Of a DNA stretch of 64,000 nt, positions 16,558 through 24,912 are shown in pieces (the stretch's first letter is position 1; each line of letters opens with the position of its first letter). The notes beneath the pieces are model-generated. The model did no database searches. It was given only the letters and a program-made list of their open reading frames with translations, and was not told where the DNA came from. The DNA is taken from the NCBI RefSeq assembly GCF_012726295.1, contig NZ_JABAOB010000005.1, forward strand, positions 124,001-188,000. Direction: 5' to 3'. Both the position numbers and the translations under genes were made by a program. The DNA comes from Chitinophaga sp. Ak27. Its GTDB lineage: Bacteria; Bacteroidota; Bacteroidia; Chitinophagales; Chitinophagaceae.

Positions 16558-17604
16558 ATGTACTTTCAGCTCAGGATTACAGACATCATACGCGAAATGC
16601 CCGGCACTTACACCTATAAACTGGCTAACATATCGCCTGAACTGATAAGCTATCAACCAGGCCAGTTCCTAACCTTCCTCATTACCCTTAATAACAAAGA
16701 ATACAGGCGCTCTTATTCCTTCAGCTCTACACCCGGCGTAGATCCCTTTATGTCGGTAACGATACGGGAAAAGGAAAATGGCGAAATTTCCCGCCATCTC
16801 ATCCGGACCTGGAAAAAAGGAGATGTGGTGACCTCCCTGGAGCCTACCGGCCGGTTTACCTACCAGGCAGCTGTTGCTCCTGTAAAAGACGTTTTCCTGT
16901 TTGCCGCAGGAAGCGGGATAACGCCCATTTTTTCTCTCCTGAAACAAATACTTACCCGCGACCCCGGCGCACACGTTAAGTTAATTTACAGCAATACCAG
17001 CCCCGAAAAAACCATTTTCTACAAGCAATTACAGCAATGGCAAAATAACTACCCCGAACAACTGGAAAGTATCTATCTCTTTAGTAATGACCCCGACAGC
17101 CACCATACCTACAGGCGGCTTAATAATACACTGCTGGAGCAACTAGTAATAACGCATATGCGCTATCAATATACCGATGCCAGCTTCTTTCTATGTGGCC
17201 CACCGGACTATATGCGTACCATACTCCTTACCCTCACCTTCATGGGCTTCCGTAACGACCAGCTTCACAAGGAAAACTTTGTGGTAAACACCGATATAAA
17301 AATTGCCAACACACTGTTACCGCAAAACCATGACCCTAAGCAGGTCGTAATCCATGCACATGGTCAGGAATACAAACTGTCTGTTCCTGCCAACCAAACC
17401 ATCCTGAATTATGCACTCGAACAAGGCATAGCTTTGCCTTATAGCTGTAAGGGCGGTGTATGTGGCTCCTGTACCGTTAAATGTACAAGTGGTAAAGTAT
17501 GGATGTCTGTCAACGAAGTACTTACTGAAAAAGAGCTGGCAGAAGGCCTCGTGCTTACCTGTGTAGGCTACCCCGCAACTGACCAGCTAACGCTTGAATT
17601 ATGA
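16558..17604 (+). CDS. PaaE-like NAD(P)H:ferredoxin oxidoreductase
   Basis: 348 residues in three modules. The FAD-binding barrel (1-100) has YRRSYSFSS. The NAD(P) domain (100-235) has FAAGSGITPIFSLLKQI and FFLCGPPDYM. The C-terminal plant-type ferredoxin domain (255-348) has C297-x4-C302-x2-C305 and a distal LTC. It should pass electrons from NAD(P)H through FAD to a 2Fe-2S centre for an unknown oxygenase or desaturase. No oxygenase is adjacent, so the partner is elsewhere and the paa assignment is only structural. The cysteines C305 and C309 lie close together, and the extra one is unlikely to be a ligand. Confidence 0.9.
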   Translation: MYFQLRITDIIREMPGTYTYKLANISPELISYQPGQFLTFLITLNNKEYRRSYSFSSTPGVDPFMSVTIREKENGEISRHLIRTWKKGDVVTSLEPTGRFTYQAAVAPVKDVFLFAAGSGITPIFSLLKQILTRDPGAHVKLIYSNTSPEKTIFYKQLQQWQNNYPEQLESIYLFSNDPDSHHTYRRLNNTLLEQLVITHMRYQYTDASFFLCGPPDYMRTILLTLTFMGFRNDQLHKENFVVNTDIKIANTLLPQNHDPKQVVIHAHGQEYKLSVPANQTILNYALEQGIALPYSCKGGVCGSCTVKCTSGKVWMSVNEVLTEKELAEGLVLTCVGYPATDQLTLEL

Positions 17605-17698
17605 CCGCTAGTAATGCAAAAAGCATTATCAATCATCATGATCAAGGATAATTTTTCTATTGCTGAAAAATTATCTAAATTTTCTATAAAATCAGGTA

Positions 17699-18847
17699 AT
17701 GTCAAACGCCCCTATAAAGATTGTTTGCTTATGTCTCTTATTTGTTGTCGTTTCGATGAACAGTTACCTCTTATTAAAACTTAATACCGCTCCTTACACC
17801 TGGTTATTGACAGGCAGTATCATTTTATTGTCAGGCATTATTCTCTTCTTACTGATAGCTCCCCGGCTGATTAACAAACGCGCACTTCAGTTTGAGCACC
17901 TGTTCAATGAATATCCCATCCCCATGTGGATTTATGAAAAAAGTACAATGCGCTTCTTGTCGGTCAATACAGCAGCATCCGCCAAGTACGGGTACAGCAA
18001 AAAAGAGTTCCTGGAACAAATAACGATAAAGGACCTACGAAATGCGGAAGATGTCCCGTTATTATTGGAAAATGCCGCAGAACGATGTAGTAGTGGTGAA
18101 TACCGGGGCATCTGGAAACACCGTAAAAAAGATGGTAGCAATTTCTTTACAGAAATCTATTCGCTTCCCGCCATTTATTTTGGGAGAGATGCCCGCTTCA
18201 TTATGTCGAAAGATGTAGACGCTGAAGTGAAAGCCAGCAGAGAAGCTCATGAATTGGGCATGCGCTATGAACTACTGGCTAAAGCTACCAACGATGCGGT
18301 ATATGATAAAAACCTGGTAACTAACACTGTTACCTGGAACCACGGCTTATCGGATCTCTTTCATTACAATAATGCTGATGACGCCGACCTGGTAGAATGG
18401 TGGCAAACCAATATTCACGAAGCTGATTATTTCCGGGTAATGGCTTCCCTTGAAAGGTGTAAAAAGGAAAATCTCAACTACTGGTCGGAAGAATATCGCT
18501 TCAGATGCGCAGATGGCGGCTATAAATATGTGGTCGATCGTGCGTTTATTATGTACGAAAACGGCCAGCCTTATCGCATGATAGGAATGATACAGGATAT
18601 CGACAGGCATGTAAAACAAGCCAGGCTGCTGGAAGAACAAAATAAAACGCTTCGCGAAATTGCATGGATCAATTCACATGAAATACGCAGACCCGTAGTC
18701 TCCATATTGGGTATCACCGATCTGTTCGATAAAAGCAACCAAAACGGGGACTTTAATACCCAATTGATGGCATGGCTACACGAATCCACCCGTCAATTGG
18801 ATGACATCATTCATAAAATTGAGCATAAAGTAAAAAACCTTCAATAA
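17699..18847 (+). CDS. Membrane PAS protein with H-box but no ATPase domain
   Basis: 382 residues. Two membrane helices (about 6-27 and 34-54) are followed by two PAS domains (about 62-178 and 185-305; the second ends RMIGMIQDIDRH) and a dimerisation helix with NSHEIRRPVVSILG, where H327 is the phospho-accepting type His. The protein stops 55 residues later, so the HATPase_c domain of a normal kinase is absent. The stop codon is clean and the next gene converges 2 bases away, so no frameshifted remainder is present. It may act as a phosphotransfer partner or a bare sensor. Confidence 0.85.
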   Translation: MSNAPIKIVCLCLLFVVVSMNSYLLLKLNTAPYTWLLTGSIILLSGIILFLLIAPRLINKRALQFEHLFNEYPIPMWIYEKSTMRFLSVNTAASAKYGYSKKEFLEQITIKDLRNAEDVPLLLENAAERCSSGEYRGIWKHRKKDGSNFFTEIYSLPAIYFGRDARFIMSKDVDAEVKASREAHELGMRYELLAKATNDAVYDKNLVTNTVTWNHGLSDLFHYNNADDADLVEWWQTNIHEADYFRVMASLERCKKENLNYWSEEYRFRCADGGYKYVVDRAFIMYENGQPYRMIGMIQDIDRHVKQARLLEEQNKTLREIAWINSHEIRRPVVSILGITDLFDKSNQNGDFNTQLMAWLHESTRQLDDIIHKIEHKVKNLQ

Positions 18848-18849
18848 CA

Positions 18850-19227
18850 TTATACCTCGCAAGGCATAAAGCCATTGAATTCTTCTTTTAACGAGATGTA
18901 TAGTTTCTGAAAAATTTCCATGCGGTGTTGCATGGCATCGTAGTCATCTATGGGCCGGTCATCATGCACAACAGTTACAGGCGCGTTGGAGATCTTTTTT
19001 GCGCATTGTTTCAGGTCATGATACATTTCATCAGCTACTTCCCGTTGGCGTAGTAAACGATTTTCAAAATGTTCAACTTTTGTCATTACGTCCCTGGAAG
19101 CTTTACCCAATGCGATTTGCTCTAACCGCTCACGCATCATTTTCACTTCTGTTCTGACGTCATTCACTTCTTCTTTCCAGGAATTCAGCTGCTGGTGCAG
19201 CTCTTCAGTGGGAGTTGTCATATCCAT
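18850..19227 (-). CDS. Small coiled-coil protein of unknown function
   Basis: 125 residues from the ATG at 19227; a TTG six codons earlier is possible. Residues 5-70 are heptad-rich and charged (EELHQQLNSWKEEVND, RERLEQIALG) and predict a coiled coil. There is no signal peptide or membrane segment. I do not recognise a family. Its stop lies 2 bases from the convergent PAS gene with no terminator between them. Confidence 0.7.
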   Translation of the reverse strand: MDMTTPTEELHQQLNSWKEEVNDVRTEVKMMRERLEQIALGKASRDVMTKVEHFENRLLRQREVADEMYHDLKQCAKKISNAPVTVVHDDRPIDDYDAMQHRMEIFQKLYISLKEEFNGFMPCEV

Positions 19228-19373
19228 GGTGTATTGATTTATCAATTTAAATGATGATTAAAAAGCTATTCATCATACCAAACGCTGTTGTCAATATCCA
19301 TATATATTTACTAGCAAAGATCTATTCTAAGGTACAATCTTTTTCTATTTTGCCCACAATTTTATCGCCCTTT

Positions 19374-20087
19374 TTACAGGTAACTACGGAACTCAGGAAA
19401 AAACGCCATCGCTTCCAGGATACCGCCAGCACCGGCCCGCTGCGCTTGTAATACATGTGGCATACCTGCAGTACGCCTAACTAATTCAGCTTCCGAATCA
19501 CCTACTACTACCCCCTTAAATCCTGTTTCATACATCGTTATGTCATTCATAGAATCACCAGCTACCAGTATTTTATGATGGGGCAGTACCAGTATCTCCA
19601 GCAACTGCTGTAAAGTATTTCCTTTATTAACGCCACCAGGCAAAATATCCAGGTATTTCCCGGCAGATAAAACCAGGTCGCATTGCAATGAGGCCGCTAT
19701 TTCCCGGGCGCTTTCTATATCTGTTTCCTTATCGTAATAATAAGAGCAACGATACTGCTGTTGGGCTTCCTGGTGTAGCAATCCTCTTACTTTTTTCATT
19801 GTTTCTCTAACATGGTCACCTGGCCATCGGGCAGCGATATTAGATTGTACAGGCTCTACAGCCGCCAATGTAGGCAAATGTGTAACGGTAGCGCCTACAT
19901 CACAAATAATATACTCCGGACGCGGCAGTGCAGGATCTTCCAATAAATTCAATACACTACGTATGCCTCTTCCGGTTACAAATACCAATTGTATTTCTTT
20001 GTTGTGATGCAGTAAACGATAGAGCTTTTCTTTGTCTTCCGGTGTTCCTCCTAAGAAAGTTCCATCCAGATCTGTAGCTAGTAACAT
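19374..20087 (-). CDS. HAD-IIB phosphatase, sucrose-phosphatase-like
   Basis: 237 residues. Motif I is ATDLDGTFLGG (nucleophile D6 region), motif II is FVTGRGIRSV, and a cap with KYLDILPGGVNKGNTL leads to motif IV VAGDSMNDITMYE. This order and the DILPGGVNKG signature fit the S6PP/Cof-like HAD-IIB group, which removes phosphate from sugar phosphates. The exact sugar cannot be told because no sugar-phosphate synthase is adjacent. A GAGGA Shine-Dalgarno-like sequence precedes the ATG. Confidence 0.85.
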   Translation of the reverse strand: MLLATDLDGTFLGGTPEDKEKLYRLLHHNKEIQLVFVTGRGIRSVLNLLEDPALPRPEYIICDVGATVTHLPTLAAVEPVQSNIAARWPGDHVRETMKKVRGLLHQEAQQQYRCSYYYDKETDIESAREIAASLQCDLVLSAGKYLDILPGGVNKGNTLQQLLEILVLPHHKILVAGDSMNDITMYETGFKGVVVGDSEAELVRRTAGMPHVLQAQRAGAGGILEAMAFFPEFRSYL

Positions 20088-20155
20088 GATTTCTTTCCTC
20101 TGTAGCGGTTTTAATAGTGATACAATATGCAGGTATTCCGAATAAAAATAGAAAA

Positions 20156-20183
20156 AAAAGATCAGCCTCGCAGCTGATCTTTT
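20156..20183 (-). terminator. Terminator downstream of the first pirin gene
   Basis: AAAAGATCAGC pairs perfectly with GCTGATCTTTT around a 6-base loop. On the minus strand it is followed by a long T tract, so it ends the pirin transcript before the HAD gene. Confidence 0.9.
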
Positions 20184-20220
20184 CTTAGATGTAATGGGTT
20201 AGTATATAATGAAATGATAA

Positions 20221-20934
20221 TTAGCTCAACATAGGAACATCTATGAGCAAAAACTCTGCCGGTTTAATAATTTCCACTGTCGTTTTATTATACTCCGATA
20301 ACCCAATTGCATCTCTGGTTTGTAAGATTTCTCCATCTACTTTTATTTCTCCGCTGAGTAAAAACAGGTAGCTGCCTGTTCCCGCTTTCTTCGCAGTGAT
20401 AGCCACTGTTTTACCAGCATCAAATTTCCCCAGTGAAAACCAGGCATCCTGGTGCAGCCACAGTGTATCGGCAGTTCTATCCGGTGCAATGACTACCTGC
20501 AATTTATTTTCCCGGCTGGCAGGATTAAATGTGCGCTGATCGTAGCGGGGGGCAACATTTCTTTCTGCAGGGATTACCCAGATCTGCAGGAAGTTGACAT
20601 CTTCCGTTTTGGAAGCGTTAAACTCAGAGTGAACTACACCGGTACCAGCGCTCATAATCTGTATATCGTTTTTACGGATTATTTCCTGTTTACCGGTATT
20701 ATCACGATGTTCCAACGCACCATCCAATACAATGGATACGATCTCCATATTATCGTGAGGATGAGCGCCAAAGCCCATACCGCCCTTTACAGCATCATCA
20801 TTCAATACCCGCAATGCTCCAAAATGAATCCGGCTGGGATCGTAGTAGTTAGCAAAACTGAAAGTATGATGACTCTTCAACCAACCATGGTTGGCATATC
20901 CTCTGGTATCTGCACGATGAATAACCTTTTTCAT
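20221..20934 (-). CDS. Pirin family protein (YhhW-like)
   Basis: 237 residues forming a bicupin. The N-terminal cupin has the metal ligands in FGAHPHDNMEIVS and EFNAS (His-x-His, His, Glu type; pirin motif HPHDNMEIV). YhhW-type pirins show quercetin 2,3-dioxygenase activity in vitro, while the cellular role is unclear. An AAAGGAG sits 8 bases before the ATG, a strong Shine-Dalgarno for this phylum. It belongs to the redox-stress gene run. Confidence 0.9.
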   Translation of the reverse strand: MKKVIHRADTRGYANHGWLKSHHTFSFANYYDPSRIHFGALRVLNDDAVKGGMGFGAHPHDNMEIVSIVLDGALEHRDNTGKQEIIRKNDIQIMSAGTGVVHSEFNASKTEDVNFLQIWVIPAERNVAPRYDQRTFNPASRENKLQVVIAPDRTADTLWLHQDAWFSLGKFDAGKTVAITAKKAGTGSYLFLLSGEIKVDGEILQTRDAIGLSEYNKTTVEIIKPAEFLLIDVPMLS

Positions 20935-21034
20935 AACTTAATCTCCTTTGTTTAATACAACACAAATATCGCTATAAGTGGCCGCGGGAGGAATGGATGA
21001 TCTGATGAAAAACGTGGACAAAAAGCGAAAAACA

Positions 21035-21143
21035 GAAAGCATAAAGCAGAAAGCTATTGTGGAGAATGACCTTAGCGGGTATTAAGAATCGCTTTGATCA
21101 TTCTCCACAATAGCTTTCTGCTTTATGCTTTCAGCTTTCCGCT
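21035..21143. repeat. Dispersed palindromic element, copy 2
   Basis: Perfect 35-bp inverted repeat (21035-21069 and 21098-21132) around a 28-base loop, with the same GCTTTCC-type tail as copy 1 on the right. The arm end is GAGAATGA and the loop core is AGCGGGTATT on the plus strand, the reverse complement of the core in copy 1. It lies just past the OsmC stop and can act as its terminator. Confidence 0.85.
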
Positions 21144-21557
21144 CTAAGACACCAGCTTAGCGTCGGAAGTAATAGTAGCATTCAGCACTTTACTTACGGG
21201 GCAATTTGCTTCTGCATCCTTTACAAATTCAGCAAACTTTGCAGCATCCAGGCCAGGTACGCTGGCAGTTACTTCCAGGTGGCTGGTGGTAATAGCCCCA
21301 TTTTCCAATGTAATAGTGCATTTGGTATCGATGTTACCAGGTGTAAAACCAGCACCAGTGATAACAAAACTCAGTTTCATGGTAAAACAACCAGCATGAG
21401 CAGCTGCAATCAGTTCTTCAGGGTTAGTGCCAACGCCTTCTTCAAAACGGCTACCATAAGAATACTGGGTTTTGTTTAAAACGGTAGACTGGGTGGTTAA
21501 ATTACCTTTACCTTCTTTACCGGTACCTTGCCAATTGGCAGATGCAGATCTTTTCAT
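21144..21557 (-). CDS. OsmC family peroxiredoxin
   Basis: 137 residues from the ATG at 21557. An upstream in-frame start would add 35 residues read through two terminator hairpins and is rejected. The catalytic cysteines are in AAAHAGCFTMKLSF and EANCPVSKVL, with the conserved Arg in YGSRFEEG and Glu in NPEELIAAAHA. OsmC-type enzymes reduce organic hydroperoxides with lipoylated or other thiol donors in the cytoplasm. It sits between pirin and nitroreductase genes on the same strand. Confidence 0.93.
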   Translation of the reverse strand: MKRSASANWQGTGKEGKGNLTTQSTVLNKTQYSYGSRFEEGVGTNPEELIAAAHAGCFTMKLSFVITGAGFTPGNIDTKCTITLENGAITTSHLEVTASVPGLDAAKFAEFVKDAEANCPVSKVLNATITSDAKLVS

Positions 21558-21634
21558 GTTTAATGTTTTATTTTTTTCTTTGTTAGAAGAATCAGTGCAG
21601 GGGCCCAAATTACAAATTAATCGGGAATAAAAAA

Positions 21635-21691
21635 TGCCGGAGCTTCCTGTAGCTTCCGGCAATAAAAAAACCGCACCAGTGACCGGTGCGG
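21635..21691 (-). terminator. Tandem terminators after the nitroreductase gene
   Basis: Two consecutive hairpins read on the minus strand. CCGCACC/GGTGCGG (21671-21691) is followed by seven T, and TGCCGG with CCGGCA plus an inner AGCT pair (21635-21661) is followed by six T. They separate the nitroreductase and OsmC transcripts. Confidence 0.9.
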
Positions 21692-21719
21692 CATAAGCAT
21701 GATTCCCTTCAATTGATTC

Positions 21720-22355
21720 TTATATCATTTCTACCAACTCTGCTATTGGCTTACGTACTTTCTTCGCATGCTGCATCACGTCATCATCCGCCCTAAATCC
21801 AATGGCAGCTGTCACCACTGCAGTCAATCCTTTCTCCTTTAATCCCAAAATTTCGTCGTATTTGGCAGCATCAAAGCCTTCCATAGGGCAGGCATCGATA
21901 TTTTCCACTGCGGCGGCGGTCAGCAAAGTACCCAATGCAATATAAGCCTGCTTGGAGCTCCATACAGCCGTGCCGTTTGTGCCTAATTGATTCACCGTGT
22001 TCTTCATCACACCCGCAAAGCCTGCCAGCTGCGCGGGATTTATGTTGCGCGTTTCCGCAATATTATTCGTATAATCATCTACGTGCGACTCATTCAAGTC
22101 GGTATATCTTGCAAACACCACCAACTGTGAGGCATCGGTTACCTGCGCCTGGTTATTGGATGCTGCCTTTAATTGCTCACGTACCGCCGGATTCTCTATT
22201 ACCAGTATCTTATAAGGTTGTAACCCGTAAGAAGAGGCAGAAAGCCTGGTGGCCGCAATCAGTTTATCCAGCTGCGCCGCACTCAGTTTCTTAGCCGGAT
22301 CAAATTTCTTAACGGCATAACGCCATTCCAGTTTATTTAGAATATCCATCGTCAT
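21720..22355 (-). CDS. NAD(P)H-dependent nitroreductase, NfsB-like
   Basis: 211 residues. The FMN-binding signature is ILNKLEWRYAVKKFDPAKKLS with SASSYGLQPYKILV; the C-terminal half has ALGTLLTAAAVENIDACPMEGFD and AIGFRADDD. These match the NfsB/YdgI flavin reductases, which reduce nitroaromatics and quinones two electrons at a time. It is 211 residues, the usual size. Its promoter region carries a 17-bp inverted repeat that overlaps a -7 box. Confidence 0.92.
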   Translation of the reverse strand: MTMDILNKLEWRYAVKKFDPAKKLSAAQLDKLIAATRLSASSYGLQPYKILVIENPAVREQLKAASNNQAQVTDASQLVVFARYTDLNESHVDDYTNNIAETRNINPAQLAGFAGVMKNTVNQLGTNGTAVWSSKQAYIALGTLLTAAAVENIDACPMEGFDAAKYDEILGLKEKGLTAVVTAAIGFRADDDVMQHAKKVRKPIAELVEMI

Positions 22356-22368
22356 TACTTGCTTGGTA

Positions 22369-22434
22369 TTTTGTTACCCAGCTATCTGCTCAGGATACAG
22401 GGCCGTATCGAACAAAAATAGCTGAGTAACAAAA
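22369..22434. promoter_or_regulatory. Inverted repeat and -7 box before the nitroreductase gene
   Basis: A 17-bp inverted repeat with one mismatch (22369-22385 and 22418-22434) spans a 32-base spacer that itself has GATAC/GTATC arms. The right arm overlaps TATTTTTG (minus strand, 22413-22420), an exact TAnnTTTG box. It could be an operator or a regulatory hairpin. Confidence 0.55.
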
Positions 22435-22446
22435 CGAAATATCTGC

Positions 22447-22974
22447 TTATTGTTTTACCATTTGTACGCTAGCCAGCAACTTCACTTCGTCACTCAGCAA
22501 CAATCCTCCGGTTTCTGTAGTAGCATGGAAAGTAAGGCCAAAATCTTTACGGTTAATTTTACCGCTTAATTCAAATCCTGCCTTGGTCTGACCATATGGA
22601 TCTACCACTTCGCCACCAAATTCCACGCTCAGTTCTACCGGACGCGTATTATCGCGAATGGTTAAATCACCTACCAGTTTATATGTTTCTTCGTCTATTT
22701 TCTTTACTTCCTTAGATACAAATGTCAGCTTAGGATATTTTTCTGCTTCGAAGAAATCTCCTGCCAGCAAATGTTGATCGCGCTGTGCATTTTGAGTAGA
22801 AATGCTATTGATGTCTGCTTCAAAAGAGATGGAAGCATTACTGAAATCATTGTCAGTAGTGGTTTGCATAGTACCATCAAATTTTGCAAACTGACCGGTT
22901 ACGGTCGTAATCATCAGGTGTTTAATTTTAAATTGTACATCACTGTGTGAAGGATCAATTTTCCAGGTTGCCAT
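22447..22974 (-). CDS. YceI family lipid-binding protein, cytoplasmic form
   Basis: 175 residues with the YceI start WKIDPSHSDVQFKIKHLMITTVTG missing only a signal peptide. The segments NAQRDQHLLAGDFF, YPKLTFVSKEV and FGLTFHA complete the lipocalin-like barrel that binds isoprenoid quinones or other amphiphiles. Most YceI proteins are periplasmic; this one begins directly with the barrel, so it should stay in the cytoplasm like the forms encoded beside pirins in many Bacteroidota. It lies within the stress gene run. Confidence 0.92.
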   Translation of the reverse strand: MATWKIDPSHSDVQFKIKHLMITTVTGQFAKFDGTMQTTTDNDFSNASISFEADINSISTQNAQRDQHLLAGDFFEAEKYPKLTFVSKEVKKIDEETYKLVGDLTIRDNTRPVELSVEFGGEVVDPYGQTKAGFELSGKINRKDFGLTFHATTETGGLLLSDEVKLLASVQMVKQ

Positions 22975-23027
22975 ATTGTTTTAGTTTTTAGTAGTATTAT
23001 TAAAATGAAATGATTTGTAATTATAAA

Positions 23028-23897
23028 TTATAAGCTGCCCATTTTGCCGGCATTAAAATCGTTGATAGCGGCTACAATCTCTTCTTCTGTATTCATTACA
23101 AACGGTCCATACGCAAAGATGGGTTCATCTATTGGCTCACCGCTCAATACCAGTACCGTGGCGTCTTCCAATGCAGTGAGCATGATTTCAGTACCTTCTT
23201 TTTCAAAAAGGGCAGTTTCTACCGCTTTCAGTGATTGGCCGTTGATATCAACTTCTCCCTGGAAGACAACTGCTGCGGTGTTAAAATATGCCGGAACAGA
23301 AAAAGTAACAGCGTCGCCTTTCTTTAAACGCACGTCCAGTACATTCAGCGGAGAGAAGGTGCGCGCTGCGCCTTTCACATCCCCGTATTCACCAGCTATT
23401 ACTCTCACATAACTTTCAGCACCAATGTTGATCACTGGAATGTCAGCTTTGGTTAAGTTTTGGTAGCCTGCCGGGTTATTTTTAAATGCTTTGGGAAGAT
23501 TTACCCACAATTGCGCAAATTCTGCTTTGCCGCCAGTTTTGGTAAATGCCTCACTATATTTCTCTTCATGTAAAATGCCCCCGGCTGCAGTCATCCACTG
23601 TACATCTCCTGGGTACAGGAATCCATGGCTGCCGGTAGAATCCCGGTGCTCCAGTTCGCCCTGGTACACGATGGTCACAGTTTCAAAACCTTTATGCGGA
23701 TGTTCTCCCACACCACGGGGTCTGGGGCTTGGTGGGATGTAATTTGGTGCGGCATAGTCCATCATAATGAAAGGACTAATCCTGTTATTTTCAGAACGAG
23801 TACCACCCGGTAAGGTGCTTTGTACCCGGAAGCCATCACCCACCATATGTGGTGCGGCTGCTTTTACTATCTGGTTTACATGCTTTTGTGTGTTCAT
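23028..23897 (-). CDS. Pirin family protein with C-terminal pirin domain
   Basis: 289 residues from the ATG at 23897, which follows TAGGAGG at an ideal distance; nine earlier in-frame codons are leader. The N-terminal cupin has HPHKGFETVTIVYQGELEHRDS-type ligands (GEHPHKGFE) and ILHEEKYSE. The C-terminal domain carries IFAYGPFVMNTEEEI, the classic pirin ending. This class is larger than the YhhW-like copy in the same run. The function is probably redox or metal dependent, but no substrate can be named. Confidence 0.93.
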   Translation of the reverse strand: MNTQKHVNQIVKAAAPHMVGDGFRVQSTLPGGTRSENNRISPFIMMDYAAPNYIPPSPRPRGVGEHPHKGFETVTIVYQGELEHRDSTGSHGFLYPGDVQWMTAAGGILHEEKYSEAFTKTGGKAEFAQLWVNLPKAFKNNPAGYQNLTKADIPVINIGAESYVRVIAGEYGDVKGAARTFSPLNVLDVRLKKGDAVTFSVPAYFNTAAVVFQGEVDINGQSLKAVETALFEKEGTEIMLTALEDATVLVLSGEPIDEPIFAYGPFVMNTEEEIVAAINDFNAGKMGSL

Positions 23898-23921
23898 AGT
23901 TTTTTGCCTCCTAAGACAACA

Positions 23922-23929
23922 CAAAACTA
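23922..23929 (-). promoter_or_regulatory. -7 box of the second pirin gene
   Basis: The minus strand reads TAGTTTTG, matching TAnnTTTG, 24 bases before the pirin ATG and upstream of its TAGGAGG. It suggests that the pirin gene is not only transcribed from scpA. Confidence 0.5.
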
Positions 23930-24003
23930 CATGTTATAACACCCGTTAAAAATGGATAAAACGTCGCTAGTGATGGACTTTTTTACAAATCCTCTTAAAA
24001 CCT

Positions 24004-24912
24004 TTATACAGAGGGACTTAAAGACGAGCGGGCAGCTTCCTTAAACTCTGAAGGGCTCTGGTTGGTATACTTCTTAAAAAACCGACTGAAATAGTGAGGG
24101 TCGTCAAAGCCAAGTTTATAGGCAATTTCCTTGGCTGTAAGGTCTGTATTGTACAGGTAACGCTGCGCTTCCAGGATGACTCTGTTGCGGATATGCTCTC
24201 CTGCTGTAATACCAGATAATTGTTTGCTGATTTCGTTGAGTAATACGGGCTTTATATGGAGGAGCCCGGCATAATCGGACACGTTTTTTAAATATTGGTA
24301 TTTTTCTTCTATCAGGTTTTTGAATTTAAGGAAGATAGAACTGTTATGTGCAGCATGCTGCTCAGTCGAAATAGAAAGACTTTCCCCTTTTATACGGGAA
24401 GCCAGTACCAGGAAATAACGCAGCAATCCATGCAATGCTGTTTCATACTCCGGCTCCCGCAGCGCCAGTTCTTTCATCATCAGTCGAATAATAGCCTCAA
24501 TATCTTTTTCCTGCTCATCATCGAGTTGCAGTACACTGCTGAACTGATTATTGAAAAACAGGCCAGAATTAATACCTGACACCTGTGACTGGTCTTTTAA
24601 ACACATAAACGCTTCCCGGAATGCGATCATGTAACCATCAATTTTCTCGGTGGCCTGTAAATTATGTACCTGGCCGGGAGCCACAAAAAAGAGGGTATTC
24701 TTTTTTACTTCATGTGTTACTGCATCAATGGTATGCAGCAACTTCCCTTTCTTTATCCAATAGATAGTGTAGAAGTCGTGCCGGTGCGGCACACCAATCT
24801 GGTCAAAAAAGCTATTGCCCAGTTCGCACAACCCGGATACCACAAAGCTCGGATCTACATGCGCATATTCCGGTAAGGAAACAATTCCTATATTTTCACG
24901 TTTCTCAGCCAT
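24004..24912 (-). CDS. AraC family transcriptional regulator
   Basis: 302 residues. An N-terminal cupin-like sensor domain (about 25-110; HRHDFYTIYWIKKG, FVAPGQVHNL) is followed by two helix-turn-helix motifs at the C-terminus (LKNVSDYAGLLHIKPVLLNE and LTAKEIAYKLGFDDPHYFSRFFKK). It overlaps the end of scpA by 8 bases, so it may be translated by coupling. Its position at the head of the pirin/YceI/nitroreductase/OsmC run suggests it controls that module; this is inference. Confidence 0.92.
   Translation of the reverse strand: MAEKRENIGIVSLPEYAHVDPSFVVSGLCELGNSFFDQIGVPHRHDFYTIYWIKKGKLLHTIDAVTHEVKKNTLFFVAPGQVHNLQATEKIDGYMIAFREAFMCLKDQSQVSGINSGLFFNNQFSSVLQLDDEQEKDIEAIIRLMMKELALREPEYETALHGLLRYFLVLASRIKGESLSISTEQHAAHNSSIFLKFKNLIEEKYQYLKNVSDYAGLLHIKPVLLNEISKQLSGITAGEHIRNRVILEAQRYLYNTDLTAKEIAYKLGFDDPHYFSRFFKKYTNQSPSEFKEAARSSLSPSV

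Noticed and set aside
21558..21662. Extended start of the OsmC gene
   Set aside because: It would read through a terminator hairpin; the family starts near MKRSASANWQG.
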